DNA of 24,748 bases from a virus. Positions 1-8,855 of the stretch are shown one piece after another. Within the stretch, counting starts at the first letter, position 1, and every line of letters starts with the position of its first letter. The position numbers were made by a program, and so were the translations under genes. The stretch spans positions 1 to 24,748 of the IMG/VR virus record IMGVR_UViG_3300020214_000115, one strand, 5' to 3'. The notes beneath the pieces were generated by a model. That model did no database searches, was not told the DNA's origin, and was given only the letters and a program-made list of their open reading frames with translations.

Positions 1-1274
1 TTCGATCCACAAGAAGTAAAGCTGAGACTAATCTATCTTCGCTTGCTACGATGATTACATTCTATGAGGATATGTTTACTCCCTTCATGTCGTGCGACGT
101 ACAGATTACCGACGGTACTTCTTTACGGACACAGACAGATGGCATCATCGGCGGAGAACTTGTATCTGTCGATATGGGCGATGGCGGCGGCGGAAGAAAA
201 CTAAAGAGTGATTTTTTCGTGCGCGATATTGCCAATATAACAAAGATAAAGCCCGACGTAGAGACATATACATTACGCCTTACGGCATTACATGATCTAT
301 ATGATGCGCCAACTACATTGAATGGTTCTTACACAGGCGAAATAGAAAAATCTATAGATAAAGTAATCACCGAATTCATTACACCAAAGACAAAAAAGAA
401 ACTCGTTACGGTAGAGGCTTCTCTAGGTATACAAAGTATCATAGCATCGCAGATTACGCCATTAGCCTTTATAAAACAATTAACACGCGAGGCTCAGTCT
501 AAAACCAATCCCTCGTCTTTGTATTTCTTCTATGAAACAGTAGAGGGATATCACTTTATTACCATAGACGAACTATTCAGCAAGTCAGTTCCAAACACGC
601 ATAAATTTATACATGATGAGTTATCACAGTCACAACATTCGCCGGGTGCGTCTACCCGACTAAGTACGAATATATTAAATCTTCAAATAGATGAGACTCC
701 TTCTATTGGATATCTACAGAGTCAGGGTGCTAGTAGCCAGACTTATAGCCTAGACACACTGACTAGACAGCGTACAATAATCGAAAATTATTACCATGAG
801 TCGTTTAAAGGAGCTAAAGGTGACAATCCTAACTTTCCCATTGAAACAAGTAAACAGTTTTTCGGTAATTCTAAGGGTAAACTATCGGAAAAGGGCGGCA
901 CTGCTCAACATTATATAATAGGTTCGAACCCAAATATTCTGCCCTATGTAAGCGAGAGAGACCCGAGTAGAGATACTACGTTTAGGCACAGGCAATCATT
1001 TGCTGCAATAGAGACTATGACCAAGGCGCTATACGGCGCGCGCAGAAAGCATATCTCAATATACGGCAATCCAAACATAAAGCCGGGCGATACGATTGAT
1101 CTTACTCTACCTATGACTACCTCCTCGGATGAAAAGAATAAAAATAACCCAAATGATTCGGGAAAACATATTGCTACGGCTGTCAAGCATGTAATACAAA
1201 TGGCCGAGGGCAAATATGAAACTGTTATTGAATGTATGAAGCGCGGATCCGATAAACCAATTAATAAGTATTAG
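1..1274 (+). CDS. Baseplate central hub protein, gp27-like (5' end outside window)
   Basis: The product probably forms the trimeric hub at the centre of the baseplate, on which the spike sits and to which the tail tube attaches. The frame is open from base 3, and the first in-frame ATG (base 51) has no Shine-Dalgarno sequence before it. The segment ITFYEDMFTPFMSCDVQITD also looks like an internal part of hub proteins (early strand with YEDMF.PF), so the true start is probably upstream of the window. The visible part is about 424 residues, similar to T4 gp27 (391). The assignment rests on this N-terminal pattern, the size, and position directly before the OB-fold spike gene, as in T4-like phages. 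The stop TAG overlaps the Shine-Dalgarno AGGAG of the spike gene (1273-1277), suggesting translational coupling. I see no catalytic motif. A different hub or tail-tip protein is the main alternative. Confidence 0.72.
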   Translation, partial: RSTRSKAETNLSSLATMITFYEDMFTPFMSCDVQITDGTSLRTQTDGIIGGELVSVDMGDGGGGRKLKSDFFVRDIANITKIKPDVETYTLRLTALHDLYDAPTTLNGSYTGEIEKSIDKVITEFITPKTKKKLVTVEASLGIQSIIASQITPLAFIKQLTREAQSKTNPSSLYFFYETVEGYHFITIDELFSKSVPNTHKFIHDELSQSQHSPGASTRLSTNILNLQIDETPSIGYLQSQGASSQTYSLDTLTRQRTIIENYYHESFKGAKGDNPNFPIETSKQFFGNSKGKLSEKGGTAQHYIIGSNPNILPYVSERDPSRDTTFRHRQSFAAIETMTKALYGARRKHISIYGNPNIKPGDTIDLTLPMTTSSDEKNKNNPNDSGKHIATAVKHVIQMAEGKYETVIECMKRGSDKPINKY

Positions 1275-1283
1275 GAGAATATT

Positions 1284-2789
1284 ATGGAAGCTGGAGGAGC
1301 CACTCCCAAAGATGGAGATCATGCCGGACTTGATGGATTCGTATGGTTCTTTGGCGTAGTCGAAGACCGCGATGATCCGCTAAATGCTGGTCGCGTGCGT
1401 GTGCGTGCACATGGATTTAATACGGCTGATAAGGCTCTTCTGCCGACCGATAAATTACCATGGGCGCAATGTATAATGCCAGTAACTTCTGCCTCGCTGG
1501 GCAAAATAGGATCTTCAGCTACGGGATTGATTGAGGGCTCATTTGTTTTTGGATTTTATACCGACGGCAAAAATAGACAACAGCCAATTATTATGGGTTC
1601 GTTACCAGGAATTGCAGCCAAAGGGCCAGGCGCAGGAACATCCAGTACAACGCCCGGATCTGGATTTGGTGATCCCGATGGAATATTCCCATTATATGGA
1701 ATAGGATTGGCAGATACGCCTTCGCTTGGTGCAGGAGCTGAATACGGCGGTTCGGATAACACTTTCGACAAGTTAACGAGTTGGACACCTGATGTCTCAG
1801 TTGCATCGCGTCATAGAGTATCCAGTGTCGGCGACGACAAGGCCGACGACAAATACCCAGAACTCAATAAAGATAAAAAGATTATACCCGACACATGGAG
1901 CGAACCTCTTCCTAGAGGAGGTAAGCCGTCGGTCTATCCTTATAATCATGTAACAAGAACTGAATCTGGGCATGTTATTGAAATAGACGATACTAAGGGC
2001 GGCGAACGTATTCATCAATATCACCGAACTGGAACATTCTATGAGATGCAGCCCGACGGTAATCGGGTGACAAAAGTTGTCGGTTCGGATTATGAGATTA
2101 TCATTAAAGACAAGAACGTCTATATTCAGGGCGCATGTAACGTCACAATCAAGGGCGACGTTAAGATGCTTTGTGAGGGAGACCTTGTGCAAGAGGTTAA
2201 TAAAAATTATCATTTGACTGTTCATGGCGATATGATAACCAAGATCGGTGGAAATCAACTTACGGAAATATCAAGCGATAGATCAACCAATGTCGATGGC
2301 AAAGATTCACTTCTGGTTTCAGGAAACCGTATATCCACGATAGGAAACGATTACTCTCTTAACGTGGGCAAAGAAAGAAAAACACAGATTGGATTTTCGG
2401 ATGTCAAAATCGTAGCCAATACTGTTACCACGGTGGCCGGCGGAGGTATCAATTTTACGACACCTGAGAATACAAATATATCCACTGTAGGCGATCTTAA
2501 CTTTGCGGCTGCCGGCAATATAGCCATAAAGTCCAAGGGCACATTCAAGCTTAATGTCGAGGGTGATGCATATCAGACATATGAGAGTAATTCACATTTC
2601 CGACATGTGGATAATGCATTTTCAACGTATAAGGCCGAATCTCATTTTCGACATGAGGGCCATTTCAAGTTTTTTTATGGAGCAGACACATCGAAAGACT
2701 TTGCGACGGGCACTGATCATATTGCACCTTCGCCAGCACGAAGCGGTGACTCTGCTCGTAATACCGCGACGGAAGCGACATCATCATGA
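1284..2789 (+). CDS. Baseplate spike (gp5-like OB-fold plus beta-helix), no lysozyme domain seen
   Basis: This is the membrane-puncturing spike at the baseplate centre. Residues about 10-110 look like a gp5/VgrG-type OB domain (VWFFGVVEDRDDPLNAGRVR, then PWAQCIMPVTS and PIIMGSLPGI). After a Gly/Ser/Pro-rich linker, residues about 229-420 carry the repetitive short strands of a VgrG/gp5 triple-stranded beta-helix (GHVIEIDDTKGGERIHQYH, then many G-N/D-x turns). T4 gp5 (575 residues) has a lysozyme domain between these parts; here the linker shows no lysozyme-like sequence, so the protein probably only punctures. The C-terminus has five His in 23 residues (H438, H441, H454, H457, H460), possibly metal-binding. 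The ATG at 1284 is supported by AGGAG at 1273-1277. The stop overlaps the next start (ATGA). Confidence 0.85.
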   Translation: MEAGGATPKDGDHAGLDGFVWFFGVVEDRDDPLNAGRVRVRAHGFNTADKALLPTDKLPWAQCIMPVTSASLGKIGSSATGLIEGSFVFGFYTDGKNRQQPIIMGSLPGIAAKGPGAGTSSTTPGSGFGDPDGIFPLYGIGLADTPSLGAGAEYGGSDNTFDKLTSWTPDVSVASRHRVSSVGDDKADDKYPELNKDKKIIPDTWSEPLPRGGKPSVYPYNHVTRTESGHVIEIDDTKGGERIHQYHRTGTFYEMQPDGNRVTKVVGSDYEIIIKDKNVYIQGACNVTIKGDVKMLCEGDLVQEVNKNYHLTVHGDMITKIGGNQLTEISSDRSTNVDGKDSLLVSGNRISTIGNDYSLNVGKERKTQIGFSDVKIVANTVTTVAGGGINFTTPENTNISTVGDLNFAAAGNIAIKSKGTFKLNVEGDAYQTYESNSHFRHVDNAFSTYKAESHFRHEGHFKFFYGADTSKDFATGTDHIAPSPARSGDSARNTATEATSS

Positions 2790-4348
2790 GTGTAGACTTA
2801 TCAAACTTACAGAGCGTAATAGAGGCCGCGAAAAAAGGCGCGGGCGCGACTGGTCTTGGAAATCTTAATGGAGCTGCCGCGGCAGCTGCGGCGAGTCTAA
2901 AGGTGTATGAATTTGGTAAACTTGAAGATGTAGTTGCGCCAGACTTTAATACACTAGCCGCGACGGCAAAGAGTGCAGCCAGCTCTATGAATGAAGCCGC
3001 GCAGGAAATTACCACTGCTATGCCAAGCTTGTCAGTGAAGTTGGGTGGCGTGATAGATAGCCTGTCCAGCGCCGGCCTTTCAGACGCCCTGAATGGGCAA
3101 GTGAAATCTCTAATGACGGGCGCCCAGTCTGCGCTAGGAGACGCAGTCACAGGAAGTACTGCCGCGATTACTAAGATCGCAGATAGCATTCCAAAAGACT
3201 TAACCATTGACGGTTCTGCACCGGCTGGCGCCGGTGACGGCGCAGGTGCTTCAGTAGCGAGCGCGGCGGCAAGCTTAGGAAATGTACAGAATAACCTAAC
3301 TGACGCAATGACAAAACTAAGCGACATGAAACAAATCGTAAGCAATGCAATACCGGCCGCGACAGGTTCCGCATTAGAGGCTCTAACGAATATGAAGAAG
3401 CAACTAACTGGAACCATAGAGGGCGCAGAAGGCTTGCAGAAAGGCATAACTGATGCGCTTCCACCACTTCCTGCGCTTCCATTTACAATTCCTAGCGCAA
3501 CCGCTGTTACGACTCTTATATCGAAACTACCGACTTTACCGTGCGGAATAGATATCAAGTTAGATGCGCTTGCGGGGCTACAAAAAGAATTAGATAATGT
3601 AATGGGTGAATTAAGTTCGACTGTCAATGGAGTATACGATAAAATCGATTCACTGAAAGCTCAAATGGAAACTGCTCTAGATGGATGCGTGAATAAATTG
3701 AAAGATGCATTAAGCGAGATAAAAATTCCTACTCTGGAGTTCCCGGCCGAACTACTTAATGTCTTAAGCTTGATGCAGGGAGATGCAGCAGCGTTTGCTG
3801 CCGGACTCGCAAAACTTAAAATTAATTTTCCCTCGATAGATGTCGATTCTATTTTAAAAAAGATGGTTTCTGGGCTGGATTTCAATTTCTGTAAACTTGT
3901 ACCCAATGTAAAAATCATTGATGGTAAAGAAGTACCTAAAGCAGAACCGGCAACTACCGCTGTCGCTGCGCCTGAACCAGTGACGCCTGCGGCGGCACCA
4001 ACGCCTGCCGTGACGGCGCCGACGTTATTATCGCGACTTGGTACAATCACCGAGAAGGACAAACAAGAACTGGACTCTTATGCGCGAGATGATCGTATTA
4101 CTGAGATCGAGCAGTGGGGTGCGAAAATTCGCGCTAGAATAATGGCGGATAAAGAAAAGTACTTTCGACTGACGCCACCAGTCAGCGACTTCGAAGGCAC
4201 GGGATCAACACCAGATACGTGGGTACCAAAAGATCCGGCAAAAAATAAACTAACTCAGGTAGATGAAGAACTGGGCTTACTTGCTACACTCAAGCGCTCA
4301 GCGGTGGATCAAGCGCTTCATAATCGCGCCGCCGCCGAAGTGGTTTAG
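2786..4348 (+). CDS. Alanine-rich baseplate-region protein of unknown function
   Basis: I do not recognise a family. The 520-residue product begins with an alanine-rich segment (residues about 26-75) and continues with long stretches of alternating small and hydrophobic residues typical of helical bundles or coiled coils (about 75-380). A Pro/Ala linker follows (about 390-425), then a charged C-terminal helical region with an EIEQWGAKIRARI segment. Two cysteines lie in SKLPTLPCGIDIK and NFCKL. No signal peptide or catalytic motif is evident. The start overlaps the spike stop by four bases, so the two are probably co-translated, and gp25 follows, making a virion or tail-tip role likely. A membrane-active or chaperone-like tail component is possible. 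The large antisense frames across it are shadows of its alanine-rich codons. Confidence 0.6.
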   Translation: MSVDLSNLQSVIEAAKKGAGATGLGNLNGAAAAAAASLKVYEFGKLEDVVAPDFNTLAATAKSAASSMNEAAQEITTAMPSLSVKLGGVIDSLSSAGLSDALNGQVKSLMTGAQSALGDAVTGSTAAITKIADSIPKDLTIDGSAPAGAGDGAGASVASAAASLGNVQNNLTDAMTKLSDMKQIVSNAIPAATGSALEALTNMKKQLTGTIEGAEGLQKGITDALPPLPALPFTIPSATAVTTLISKLPTLPCGIDIKLDALAGLQKELDNVMGELSSTVNGVYDKIDSLKAQMETALDGCVNKLKDALSEIKIPTLEFPAELLNVLSLMQGDAAAFAAGLAKLKINFPSIDVDSILKKMVSGLDFNFCKLVPNVKIIDGKEVPKAEPATTAVAAPEPVTPAAAPTPAVTAPTLLSRLGTITEKDKQELDSYARDDRITEIEQWGAKIRARIMADKEKYFRLTPPVSDFEGTGSTPDTWVPKDPAKNKLTQVDEELGLLATLKRSAVDQALHNRAAAEVV

Positions 4349-4350
4349 AA

Positions 4351-4378
4351 CTAAATAGACATATTAATCGACTAAATA
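4351..4378 (+). promoter_or_regulatory. Paired CTAAATA motifs before gp25 (possible late promoter)
   Basis: The 55-base gap before gp25 is one of the few real intergenic gaps here. It holds CTAAATA twice, at 4351-4357 and 4372-4378, with starts 21 bases apart. The core resembles the T4 late -10 element TATAAATA, and the extended form GAACTAAATAG recurs at 21006-21016 upstream of the third fibre gene. Promoter function is inferred; the 7-mer also occurs inside genes, for example near 9706. Confidence 0.35.
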
Positions 4379-4403
4379 CCAAATAATAATCGATAGGAAC
4401 ATA

Positions 4404-4802
4404 ATGGCGACTGTATCAAAACAAATAACATATAGAGATTTTGATCTGCGATTCATAGCCCATCCTATTACGGGTAAGCTTAATATGCTGAAAAATAGCA
4501 ATTCGATAAAACAGGCAGTAAAGAATCTGATTTTAACTAATTTCTACGAACGCCCATATGCTCCTCTATTTGGATCCGATGTTCGCGCTACGTTATTCGA
4601 AAATTATACGCCTCACACACAAGATGAATTGAGAGATGCCATAACAATAGCCCTAAATAACTTTGAGCCTCGCGTAGAATTGTTATCCATCGATTTTGGT
4701 GGTAACCCCGACCTCAATCAACTTTCTGTTTCAATTGTGTTTCGCCCAATCAATGCAGTCGAAGCTATAACCCTAAATGTCTCATTAGATAGAGTTCGAT
4801 AA
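4404..4802 (+). CDS. gp25: Baseplate wedge protein gp25
   Basis: This is the small wedge subunit that joins the gp6/gp7 core and contacts the first sheath ring, helping to start sheath assembly. The 132 residues match the T4 protein in size and show the gp25/IraD-like pattern: N-terminal YRDFDLRFIAHPITGKL, the helix and loop NLILTNFYERPYAPLFGS, and the conserved EPR motif at residues 88-90 (FEPRVELLSIDF). The C-terminal strands close the small alpha/beta fold. Homologues occur in most contractile systems, including type VI secretion (TssE). The start has AGGA just upstream. The stop and the gp6 start overlap as TAATG, the usual gp25-gp6 arrangement. This is one of the safest calls in the window. 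Confidence 0.93.
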   Translation: MATVSKQITYRDFDLRFIAHPITGKLNMLKNSNSIKQAVKNLILTNFYERPYAPLFGSDVRATLFENYTPHTQDELRDAITIALNNFEPRVELLSIDFGGNPDLNQLSVSIVFRPINAVEAITLNVSLDRVR

Positions 4803-6655
4803 TGGCCGCAAATACTGCTATACCCGTAACGGGGTTGAATTATAACGAGATTCGCGCGAATTTGCGCGATTTCATATCGGCTAAGCCAGATTTTGCTGAC
4901 TTTGATTTTCAAGATTCTGCTCTGGGCACTCTACTCGATCTATTGGCATACAACACATATTATAATGCGTTCTATGCCAGCATGGCCGCGTCCGAGGCCT
5001 TTATTGATAGCGCACAGTTTTATGATAGCGTAGTTTCTCGCGCAAAGCTGGTAAATTACACACCAACTTCAGCACAGGGCGCTACGGCCAATGTTAGAAT
5101 ATCATTTGTGAATGCCGCGGTCAGTTCGTCACTTCTATCTATCAATATACCTAAAAACACAGAATTCACATCGACCATCAATAATATATCATATACTTTT
5201 GTGACTCCTCGGGCGTATACAGTTCTTGCCAATTCCAGCAACGGATTTGCAACTAATATCGATCTAGTTGAAGGTACACCACTAACGCATCGATATCTAT
5301 TTACCTCATCCAACACCGAATTTATACTTCCAAATTCGGACGTCGATACTCGTAGCATTTCTGTAACCGTCACAAGTTCGGGTAATACGTCTACGTATAC
5401 GTCCGTTAGCGATATTCTTACTATTAATTCATCGTCCAAAATATTCTATATCGAAGCAGATCGTGATTCTAAGTACAAGATCAGTTTCGGTGACGACGTT
5501 CTTGGAGATAAACCCGACTTTAATAGCACAGTAGCTATTTCATATCGCGTATGCAATGGCACTAGAGGTAATGGCGCTAACAATTTCACAACGGCAGGAA
5601 GTATCGATAATCAATCGGTATTCACTTTATCTGTAAATAATCGCGCAGTAGGCGGCTCTGGCCAAGAAGATATTGAATCCGTTCGATTTAATGCGCCCAA
5701 AAATTATGAGACTCAAAATCGAGCCGTTATTGCAGCCGATTATCAGCGTATCATTCTACGCGATAATAGGGATCTGCAGGCTGTCAATGTCTGGGGTGGT
5801 GAAGAAAATGATCCGCCCATTTATGGTAAAGTATATGCTTCAGTCAAGCCTATTGTTGGTACTCTAATATCTGCATCTCGCGCCGCTCAAATAAAAACAA
5901 ACATTCGTAAGTATAATGTGCAATCTATCGATTTGGAAATTGTTGATCCCACATTTGTATTCATTGAACCGACCATTACGGTAAATATGAACGTCGAAGC
6001 AACTACACTAACTGCATCGGAAATTGCGGCCCTTGTCGCAGCACGAGTAATTACATATGAGGGCACCAATCTCAATCGATTTGGTGGGCGATTTAGGTAT
6101 TCTAAATTTCTTAATTATCTGGATAATTCCGATATCGGTATTACCGGCTCTTCTGGTTCAGTGCAGCTACAGAAGCGATTCATACCATCGACAACCGTTA
6201 AAAATTCATATACATTCAATTTTAATCAGCGAATCGCAAATCACATGGGAGGAACTAATTCAGCCGTGTCAAGTAGTAGATTTACATTAAACGGCGAAGC
6301 TAATTCATTTATAGATGACGACGCTGAAGGTAATATTCGCACATACTATACTTCAGGTATCGATAAAATTTATACTAATGCTATAGCTGGGACAGTGAAT
6401 TATGACACGGGCAAAATCGTATTAAATGCTTTTATACCAACTGCATACGTAGGCAATCACATATCGATAAATGTAACCCCCACCACTCAGAATTTCGCGC
6501 CAATACGAAATCAGATATTGCTAATATCAGGAGCATCAATAAAAGTATTCGACGATGAGACGCAAAAGGAATTGGCAGCTATTACTAGTGTCAATACCAT
6601 TGGGAAATCTGCTAATGTTTCTGAGACCGGACTTGCTCCAGTGACGACGTACTAA
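4802..6655 (+). CDS. gp6: Baseplate wedge protein gp6 (gpJ-like)
   Basis: This is the main wedge subunit; dimers form the continuous ring around the hub that transmits the signal for sheath contraction. The 617 residues compare with 660 in T4. The N-terminus is diagnostic: GLNYNEIRANLRDFI followed by FADFDFQDSALGTLLDLLAY, with NTYYNAFYASMAASEAFIDS, as in gp6/gpJ proteins. Around residues 230-330 the gpJ-like core is visible (YKISFGDDVLG, then NRAVGGSGQEDIESVRFNAP and QNRAVIAADYQRIILRD). The C-terminal ~200 residues are beta-rich and less familiar, and may contact neighbouring wedges or fibres. It overlaps gp25 (TAATG) and ends one base before the next start. Confidence 0.92.
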   Translation: MAANTAIPVTGLNYNEIRANLRDFISAKPDFADFDFQDSALGTLLDLLAYNTYYNAFYASMAASEAFIDSAQFYDSVVSRAKLVNYTPTSAQGATANVRISFVNAAVSSSLLSINIPKNTEFTSTINNISYTFVTPRAYTVLANSSNGFATNIDLVEGTPLTHRYLFTSSNTEFILPNSDVDTRSISVTVTSSGNTSTYTSVSDILTINSSSKIFYIEADRDSKYKISFGDDVLGDKPDFNSTVAISYRVCNGTRGNGANNFTTAGSIDNQSVFTLSVNNRAVGGSGQEDIESVRFNAPKNYETQNRAVIAADYQRIILRDNRDLQAVNVWGGEENDPPIYGKVYASVKPIVGTLISASRAAQIKTNIRKYNVQSIDLEIVDPTFVFIEPTITVNMNVEATTLTASEIAALVAARVITYEGTNLNRFGGRFRYSKFLNYLDNSDIGITGSSGSVQLQKRFIPSTTVKNSYTFNFNQRIANHMGGTNSAVSSSRFTLNGEANSFIDDDAEGNIRTYYTSGIDKIYTNAIAGTVNYDTGKIVLNAFIPTAYVGNHISINVTPTTQNFAPIRNQILLISGASIKVFDDETQKELAAITSVNTIGKSANVSETGLAPVTTY

Positions 6656-6656
6656 C

Positions 6657-8798
6657 ATGCCGGCCGTCGGGTCAAATGATGTATATCGTAAGCTATCTTC
6701 TCAGATTGAATCTCAGTTTTCTGAATTCATTCGAGCAGATGGTCCAAAATTTATTTCGTTTGTCAAGGCGTATTTTGAATACATGGAGCAGAGCAACAAA
6801 GCTCTAGATTCGAGTCGAGGGCTATTTGATAATCTAGATATCGACCGAACGGTCGATGATTTCATAGAATACTTTCAGCGTGAATTCATGAATACTATTC
6901 CGCGCAATATTGCAGCAAATAAAAGATTACTGATAAAACATATTAAACAGCTATATCGATCACGTGGTTCTCAGGAATCGTATAGATTTCTGTTTAGGGC
7001 CATGTTCGATACCGAAATAGATTTCTATTATCCTGGCGACGATATTCTTAGAGTTTCTGATGGGCGATGGGTTGATGAAATCGTTTTAAACGGGTATAGG
7101 ATTGATGGTGATCCTCTTCTTATGGACGGGCGACTAATTACTGGACAAACATCAGGTGCTACGGCTCAAGCTATAGAAACATTAAACATCACATCTTTGG
7201 GTGTATCGCTATATCAGTTTCGTCTACAGTCTCTACGGGGAACATTTACTGCCGATGAACTTATTAGCGACGGACAAGGCAATTCAATTCGGCTTAATAG
7301 CACAGTCGGCGAATTATCGTCGGTAACTATTATTGATGGCGGCGCATTTAATCAATCAGGCGATGCGTTATCTATATCTGGCGTTTCTGGTACTGGCTCA
7401 GCCACTGCAACTGTATCAGCTACATCTGAACAGAGCGCAATGACTTTTCGGATTGTCAATGGTGGTTCTGGATATCGTACTGCCAATAGTATAATTACAA
7501 TGAGCGGCGGTGGACCGGTTCGAACAGCGCGAATTTCCATTGTTAATATATCTAATACTCAAAATATAACCATAAATCAAGACGTTATTGGTGGTGTTAA
7601 AAATGTAGTCCTCAATACAGGCTCAACATTCAGTACGGGATCGACTAATAGCACAGCACTAAGTGCTAATCTGGCAGCTGCCAATATAACATCGACTATG
7701 GCGACTGCATTAAAATTCTCTAATATAACGGTAGGTTCGATTAACACCATTGCACTATTGGATCCAGGCGTTGGATATACCAGCGTACCTACAGTAGATA
7801 TAGTGGATGCCGATGTTTCTATTCAATCGATAGTGGATGTCGATAAGGGAGGACTTAAGGGTCATAATGCGGTAATTGTAGCTAATACCGTGCCAGGAAC
7901 TGTTACTTCGATTTCTATCAATAGTGCCGATTCCAATTTCGTTCGTGATGATGTACTCACAATAACAAATAATACAAGAAGCATAGCCAATACAACCGAC
8001 ACATCTACAGACATTAAGGCCAATATAACCCGTGGTCTTATTCGACAGGGAGTATATAATGCCAACGGCGTAGCTAGTGTTTTTAGCGTAAAAACACTAG
8101 GTGGGCGTTATATCGATACGCGTGGTCTTATAAGTTGGAATAATAAACTACAAGATAATTATTACTATCAAGAATATTCATACGTCATCCGAGCCACAAA
8201 ACTCGTAGACGAGTATAGAAATGCTATAAAGAAGATATTACATCCTGCTGGTACCAAGATGTTTGGTATTCTGGACACAAATAGTACTTTGGATCTTTCG
8301 TCGTTCGGCACTGTCGATACCGTAGTGGATGATAGTATTCTAAGTGTCGAAGTCTCCGCTATTCCTGATTTGTATGAATCTATTCTACTGACCGATTCTA
8401 TATCTGGCGGTATTCAGCATGCTGGTACAATTACAGAATCTACGACAAGCACCGATGCAACAGACGCAGCCAATATAACAACAGCAGCCATTAGTGAATC
8501 GGCCACAGCAACAGATACTCCAGACGCAGCCAATATAACAACAGCAGCCATTAGTGAATCGGTCACAAGCACTGATGCAACAGACGCAACCAATACAGCA
8601 GTTGCTGCCCTTGGTGAATCGGTCACAAGCACCGATGCAACAGACGCAACCAATACAGCAGTTGCGGCAATTACAGAGCAAAGCGGTATTCTATTAACGT
8701 GGGAAAATGTGATCGAATCTAGTTATGATCCGCAGGTTATATCTGATGTGCTTGATGGTCTTCTTTCAATTGACGATACTGTCAATGCTACTACGTAA
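6657..8798 (+). CDS. Baseplate wedge structural protein in the gp7 position, with C-terminal 20-residue repeats
   Basis: By gene order (gp6, this, gp8) it occupies the place of T4 gp7, which bridges gp6 to the peripheral baseplate. Its sequence is the type found in marine T4-like phages rather than T4 itself. Residues 1-140 are a helical domain (QIESQFSEFIRADGPKFISF, YFEYMEQ, then RLLIKHIKQLYRSRGSQESY). Residues about 140-450 are beta-rich with GxGY turns (NGGSGYRTAN, DPGVGYTSVPTVDI) as in other wedge proteins. Residues about 490-540 return to a helix (YYYQEYSYVIRATKLVDEYR). Residues 592-671 are four tandem 20-residue Thr/Ala/Asp-rich repeats, followed by an acidic tail. The virion role is confident; the name gp7 is positional only. 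Confidence 0.75.
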   Translation: MPAVGSNDVYRKLSSQIESQFSEFIRADGPKFISFVKAYFEYMEQSNKALDSSRGLFDNLDIDRTVDDFIEYFQREFMNTIPRNIAANKRLLIKHIKQLYRSRGSQESYRFLFRAMFDTEIDFYYPGDDILRVSDGRWVDEIVLNGYRIDGDPLLMDGRLITGQTSGATAQAIETLNITSLGVSLYQFRLQSLRGTFTADELISDGQGNSIRLNSTVGELSSVTIIDGGAFNQSGDALSISGVSGTGSATATVSATSEQSAMTFRIVNGGSGYRTANSIITMSGGGPVRTARISIVNISNTQNITINQDVIGGVKNVVLNTGSTFSTGSTNSTALSANLAAANITSTMATALKFSNITVGSINTIALLDPGVGYTSVPTVDIVDADVSIQSIVDVDKGGLKGHNAVIVANTVPGTVTSISINSADSNFVRDDVLTITNNTRSIANTTDTSTDIKANITRGLIRQGVYNANGVASVFSVKTLGGRYIDTRGLISWNNKLQDNYYYQEYSYVIRATKLVDEYRNAIKKILHPAGTKMFGILDTNSTLDLSSFGTVDTVVDDSILSVEVSAIPDLYESILLTDSISGGIQHAGTITESTTSTDATDAANITTAAISESATATDTPDAANITTAAISESVTSTDATDATNTAVAALGESVTSTDATDATNTAVAAITEQSGILLTWENVIESSYDPQVISDVLDGLLSIDDTVNATT
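8430..8669 (+). repeat. Four tandem 60-bp repeats in the gp7-position gene
   Basis: Four in-frame 60-bp units start at 8430, 8490, 8550 and 8610, each coding 20 residues of the form ISES-x-TSTDATDA-x-N-x-x-x-AA. Units 1 and 2 share a long identical block (CAGACGCAGCCAATATAACA and onward), and units 3 and 4 differ at only a few bases. Because the period is a multiple of three, copy number can change without breaking the gene. Confidence 0.92.
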
Positions 8799-8810
8799 TT
8801 GATATTACGT
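8793..8810 (+). other. Small perfect inverted repeat over the stop of the gp7-position gene
   Basis: ACGTAAT (8793-8799) and ATTACGT (8804-8810) form a 7-bp perfect stem with a 4-base loop; the gene's TAA stop lies in the left arm. No U-tract follows, so it is not a canonical intrinsic terminator. It sits directly before TATAAATA and could be a weak transcript-end hairpin or chance. Confidence 0.35.
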
Positions 8811-8812
8811 CT

Positions 8813-8820
8813 TATAAATA
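8813..8820 (+). promoter_or_regulatory. T4-type late promoter TATAAATA
   Basis: TATAAATA at 8813-8820 matches the T4 late promoter core (read by the gp55 sigma-like factor) exactly. It lies in the 57-base gap before the small gene at 8856, giving a short leader with AAAGGG at about 8842-8847 as a possible ribosome site. Its position in one of the few intergenic gaps supports function. No such exact octamer was noticed before the other genes. Confidence 0.6.
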
Positions 8821-8855
8821 GTTAATATTTTAACTACTCATAAAGGGTTCGCTCA

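Noticed and set aside
51-53. ATG 51 as the true start of the hub gene
   Set aside because: No ribosome site, and the open frame continues upstream to the window edge with plausible protein sequence.
2665-3627. Antisense 320-residue frame over the Ala-rich gene
   Set aside because: It mirrors GC-rich alanine codons, has no ribosome site, crosses two sense genes, and shows only low-complexity Ala/Ser/Pro sequence.
8793-8810. Intrinsic terminator after the gp7-position gene
   Set aside because: The hairpin is short and AT-rich and is followed by TATAAATA, not a T-run.
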